The translations under genes and the position numbers were made by a program. Shown one piece after another: positions 59,181 to 64,000 of a DNA stretch of 64,000 bases (positions are counted from its first letter, which is position 1; every line of letters starts with the position of its first letter). Source of the stretch: Ascaris suum (taxonomy: Eukaryota > Nematoda > Chromadorea > Rhabditida > Ascarididae); NCBI GenBank assembly GCA_013433145.1, contig CM024188.1, positions 7,167,001 to 7,231,000 of the forward strand, given 5' to 3'. The notes beneath the pieces were generated by a model, which was not told the DNA's origin, ran no database searches, and saw only the letters and a list, made by a program, of their open reading frames with translations.

Positions 59181-62100
59181 CATCACGTTGACTGCCTGTC
59201 GCCTAGCTGCAATCACTAAACACAGTGCTGAGCGACGAGTTTACATCCAGCCAGTGTTGCTAAGATAGTTTTTGTTGCGGTAAACGTTAGCCGATGCATT
59301 GATTATTACATCTCATCATCGCGTCGCCATGTCGTAGTGAATGTGAATCCAGCTACGTCTGATGTCGCACTTCGGAGACGTCGTTGTTTGAAAGTGCACA
59401 GTTCAAGTGTTGATTGCTTACAAGCGAAAAATGATAACGCCCAGTGACGCAGACGAACACATTTGTTTTCTTCGCGCATTCGGGAGAGCGTTTTATGAAC
59501 ATCCACAACGTTACCACCTACTTAAGCTTCCGATAAAGCCCGAGCAAACTAGGAGCTCGGATTGTTAGAACTCGAACACTGAATGCAATTAGCAGTATGA
59601 TTCGGGAGCACTGCCCAAAGTTCTTGAATTTTGTTATTAAAAAGCTTTGCGAGAAAATGTTGCAGACCTCGAGTCGATATGAAATTATCGCCAAGTCAAT
59701 TACCAAGATTTTCTGTTCGAGTAGCCGTTGAATATGCGTAAACTTTGTTATTCTTCATTTCCTTTGTTTATTCCTTTTTTCCAACAGCGATGCGTCAAAA
59801 CTGAATAGCGTTGAAACCGTGCCCGCAAACAGTACAGGTTTCGGGCTGGATTTTGCTGCAGAATACAAGCAGACAATCTGCTGGGCATAGTGTGCAGTGC
59901 GGGAATGGCTTTGGTCAACGCGAAACCATTCGTTTTTGCCCACTCCTCATCTTGCTTCATCTTCAACAGGTCGTTTTGTTTTAAACTCCGACGATAGAAA
60001 TGGGGCTTGCCAAGCAACTTAGCGAGTAGCTTGGTCGGTAGCTGCTCTGCCAATCAATGTGGTTTTCAATGGACACAAAGCGCTGAAACTTAGGTTGGGT
60101 TTTAAACTTTTTTACATGCTGCGTAGTCGACATATAAGGGTCACTCCAGGAGGATCCAGTTTCACCAGGTCAGGTTTTTCGTCTTTTCAAATATTACATT
60201 CTGCAGGTAGAAAGCATCAACGCCTATCAACATGAAGCATGTTATGATTCTTTTAGTTTAAGGATTTTCATGATCTTTTACAGTACTTTACAAGTTTTTC
60301 GTGCTGCAAAGCAGACTATTATAACTAACGAAATTCACTGGCCATTTTTCCATAAGGGATGAACAAGAGAGTTGAGCCTTTCAATAAATGTCTCGGAACC
60401 AGGTGCTTCCTATGTATTTCATGCAATCCTGCGATTAATTTTTGTCGTTTGAGCGGATGCCTCTAGCACGAGAGTGCAAAATGTGCATTATTTACGTGCA
60501 GAGCAGGAGACGGGTTTGCTTCGTTTCGAAAGGAACGCTATAATTTTTATGCTTTCCAGAAGCTCTTGTATCCTTCACGATTGTGTATAATCGAATGAGA
60601 ATAGCATGAGTCGCAAATTCGCTTTTCCGGTTTGTATTCCGATAGGATTGGAGGAGGGTGGGAAGAGGTTGAGACCGTAATGGGAAGAGTTTCATAAAGT
60701 GCATTATTGTATTATAATTTTTTGCTGCGTGAACTCTTTAACAAGTGCAAAAGTGTCAAGTACGCGTACAACTGCCGGTCTTGCAAAGGGCGTAGCAAAA
60801 AGAAGCCGTTCGTTATGACTGTTATTTGAATAAGGGGGGTGCAAAGAAGCGAGGTTTTGAACCTTGTTTTAAGAAATTAATTGACATCGAATCTTTATTG
60901 TTTTTAAGTGACAATTAAAAATGAATCGTTTTCTTCAATTTCCAAGTTTTTCACACATCATTGTCAACTGTTTTATTCCAGTTCTTCCAGTACAATTGTG
61001 AACAAACCGCAATCATAAAACGTTATGCCGGAGTGATGAAAATTCGTACAAAAATTGAGGCACAGCGGAATCATCGTTTTCGCTGTGTCCATAATGTGGA
61101 TTTCTTTTTTTAACGATTACTGATTTTGATATCTACTAATCTGCGGAATGTTTTCATGAGTAGGTGAATACGCAGAACTCATGCATGCGACGTGGCCAGG
61201 CGAATGCGCTATGTAGGTGACGGTATCCTATTACGCTTAGCGATCGAGTTGATGCTCTCGGTAATTGTTGACTCGACATTGTTCCGATTTATAAGCGACA
61301 CGGTGTGCTGGTAGATCTTTCGTGAAGTGACCTGATTCAGAAACTTAGAGCGAATCATGCTCAATGAAGCACTCCTGTCCGCCGTGGGTTCATGTTCGGT
61401 GCCACCCGGTGGTGCGCCATTCAATTGCGGCTGCTGCTCATCAAGTGCGTCCCTCTGTAATTTTGATCAATAGCGAATTTACCGCATCCATTGTCCAATG
61501 CATACTAAGTAAGTGGTTAAGAAAACAGACGGCTAGCTCCACGCTATGTCGTTAAAAAAATCGCCGCCTTGTCGACTTCCTCCCTCCAAATAAACTCTAT
61601 TTACTGTGGCGTGCAGTTTTGTCTACATGTTTCCTTCGCCGCTTTGTGATAACGAAGAAGGGTTACCATACCATAAGATAGAAAGAGCGAAACACTTCAT
61701 GACTTAAAAATGGGCCGAACATGCACATAATCCAATCATCGTTTGGCGTCGTCATCGTTTATTGCCACAAATTTTGTGAACTCATATGCGTATCGGATAT
61801 ATATTAGGTGCATACACGCTCACAATGTTCACTCCCTTCCTAACATTTGTATTGAAGAGAGACTATGTCTGTTATTCAAAGTGATGCTACGAAATAGAAA
61901 GAAAGGCTACAAAAAAAATGCGGTCCCATTGACGTGAGAAAAATAATTTGGAGAAATGACGTTACCTGCAAGAATTTGGACATTTTTTAAATCACGTCGA
62001 CGAGAAAGTGCAACATTTCTAGACCAGTGTACGACACTGTTTACAAAAAAGCAATATGCCTACACCTTTTGGAATACATCAAATACGCCTGGGAAAATTG

Positions 62101-64000
62101 CCAGAAAATTTTCAGAGCTGTTTCTTTACGATATGCAAGAACTCTTTCACAGACTGTCCAGTTTTTCTCCAATTTCGTTTCTTCTCCGTTTTCGTGGGTG
62201 ATGAAAATTTCGCATCTTTCGCATTCAAGCGAAAAATTTGCCTAAATTAGCTTATCAAGGTTCTGCAAGAGAGATTACAGATCTTCAGTTCGTCTTTTCT
62301 AGTACGTTTGCATTTCCTGAAATTTTCACAAAATTCCCGAAAAATTCAGTTTTCGTTTGAGAAATAGTCAGGGACAATAATATTCCTCTTGGGCTCTTTG
62401 ATGTTGTTGAAAATTATGCATTTGGAGGACGCTTGTATAAGAAATCCAAAGAAATAAGTGCTGAACGAGAAAAAAAACTGCATGCAAAAGAAAGCTATTC
62501 GGATTTAATAGGTCTGCACAAAAGAACGAGTTTTCTGCGTCTGGCAGGAAATGGTAAATATTTCAGTGAATTTGCATTTTTGGAAGTGGTAAATATTTCA
62601 TCGAGTTTTCTCTGGAAAAATCTCGTTCGCATTTGAGATTCAATAAAACTAGACGAGAAAGCTTGTAAACGTTTCCTTCCATTTTTCTTGAAAAATGGCT
62701 TTTAAAAGCATTTCCGACTAAGACTTCAAAAATATTAGACATGCCAGCGAAACAAATAGATATCTCCGTATTTTGCGTAGAAAATTTAATTTCGAAGTGT
62801 TCCAGTTCAGCTGTGTTGATTCAGCTATTCTAAGAGAACGCTGTCTAGAAAGGCGCAAATTTCAACATTCGAAGAAATTTTTGGTGATTGAAAAAACTTT
62901 TCTCGATAGGCAATCATTTCGTCAGACTTCTAATAAAGACATTGGCTCAGTCAATTCTCAACACTAGTCGAATAATGCAGAGAAATTAATAGGTTTTCAT
63001 GAGAATTTGATTTGAAAGTTTTGAACGTTTCTTCGTACATACAAAACCAAATAAAGTGCACCATAAGTTACCTCTCATGAATTAATTCCCACCGAAATGG
63101 TGAAACTTTTATCGGTTTAATTTTGGTACTATCCGTATACAAACATGTATGGTGGAAGTGTTACATAATTTACTTGACAGCTCAACATCAGTTCGATTCG
63201 TTCACACCATCGTATTTTATTTCGAACATTTGCACGTAAAGCTACTTTTCAATGGGGTATTATGGGCTCTATGGGCTACATTTTCTTATTTGGTTCTTTC
63301 CCTTTTCGTCTTAGTACCACCGTCTTGATAACGTGTTGGTTTTAATGGAGGCGCTTCATTTTTCATATTCAAAATAAACTTTTATGAGCCTATAGCAACA
63401 GTCACATTAAAAGCATTTGATAGAGATGGATATAGCCTAGGAATCGTCGATGGAATTCAAAACAAAGTCGACAATTTTTCAAGCAATCTTACTTGGCGAA
63501 GTGTTTCCGCTCACTCCACTTTCATTGCACCTTAACAGTGGAATTTTCTTTAAAAAACCCCAGAGACATGTGTGGGTTTAGTGAGATCATCAATTTATCT
63601 TCGCGTTTATTCACTGGAACCGCATTTTTCTTTGTGGAATTTTCGAGAGGAATGTAGAAAAAATTTTGACGAGAAAGTGCACAAACCTTATTAAATACGA
63701 TCATAAAATGTGCGCGTTTTAAAATCGTATTCGACGACAGCTCACTGAATACCGTAACGCTTTCTTCCTCTAAGCTCTGCAATTAAATCAACCACTAATG
63801 TGAAACGTTGATGGGTACTTATAAACAATATCGATCCAACTGATTCTATCTGTGCATTTTTATTCAGTTAAATAAAGTGCTCACTGAATATTACCTCACT
63901 GTTCTATTTCACCGATCATGAGCGCTGAATCGAGATTTGAGCCGATTTATGAGAAATAGTGAAAATTGTACGAAAAATTGTGAAAAACGGGTCATTTTTC
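59181..64000. other. Non-coding region downstream of jnk-1
   Basis: Short open frames only. The minus frame at 59748-60053 (101 codons, starting MAEQLPTKLLAKLLGKPHFY) has coding-like composition but no motif I recognise and no obvious partner exons. The last 2 kb are AT-rich with repeated AAATATTTC/AAATTTTC-type phrases; a 14-15 bp direct repeat (GGTAAATATTTCA) occurs at about 62,553 and 62,589. Confidence 0.4.

Noticed and set aside
59748..60053. 101-codon minus-strand frame MAEQLPTKLLAKLL...
   Set aside because: Composition is gene-like but there is no motif, no clear splice sites and an overlapping second open frame; not enough to call a gene.

Overview
The window is eukaryotic, AT-rich and intron-rich, and reads as nematode nuclear DNA. 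The evidence is short exons with TTTCAG/TTTTAG acceptors, one 47-bp candidate intron, a JNK-family kinase with a TPY activation loop, long homopolymeric G/C tracts and long (TA)n arrays. The sparse layout (13-14 small exons per gene, introns up to about 4.6 kb, about 35 kb between the two genes) and a GC-rich block near 15 kb that resembles repeats I associate with hookworm-type genomes hint at a strongylid, but that is an inference.

Region 1 (about 1.8-10.1 kb, minus strand) holds a homologue of LARGE (nematode lge-1), the bifunctional xylosyl/glucuronyltransferase that extends matriglycan on dystroglycan. I assembled 13 exons with compatible phases, giving 660 residues up to the stop. Both glycosyltransferase domains (GT8-like, then GT49-like) keep their DxD motifs. 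The N-terminal exon or exons with the membrane anchor were not found. One intron is half filled by a 131-bp (TA)n array.

Region 2 (about 10.1-45.6 kb) has no gene I can support firmly. It holds a frameshifted non-LTR reverse transcriptase relic (about 30.3-30.9 kb), three perfect or near-perfect short hairpin palindromes, two long (TA)n arrays preceded or followed by copies of a 62-bp diverged repeat, three of the four long poly-G/poly-C tracts, a likely dispersed repeat near 14.8-15.2 kb and a 187-codon open frame on the minus strand (43.8-44.4 kb) of unknown meaning.

Region 3 (45.66-58.54 kb, plus strand) is a complete jnk-1-like c-Jun N-terminal kinase gene. Starting at the ATG at 45693 it gives a 406-residue kinase whose Lys55, Asp151, DFG169-171 and T183-P-Y185 fall at the same numbers as in human JNK1. 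The standout feature is a pair of tandem homologous exons (54533-54787 and 54835-55089). They are both exactly 255 bp, both phase 1 at each end, about 65 % identical in protein, and separated by only 47 bp. They look like mutually exclusive alternative exons covering kinase residues 206-290. Vertebrate JNK genes choose between two exons (6a/6b) in the same part of the kinase.

Region 4 (about 59.2-64 kb) shows no gene I can support. The two genes lie on opposite strands, transcribed away from the central region, and have no evident functional link beyond proximity.
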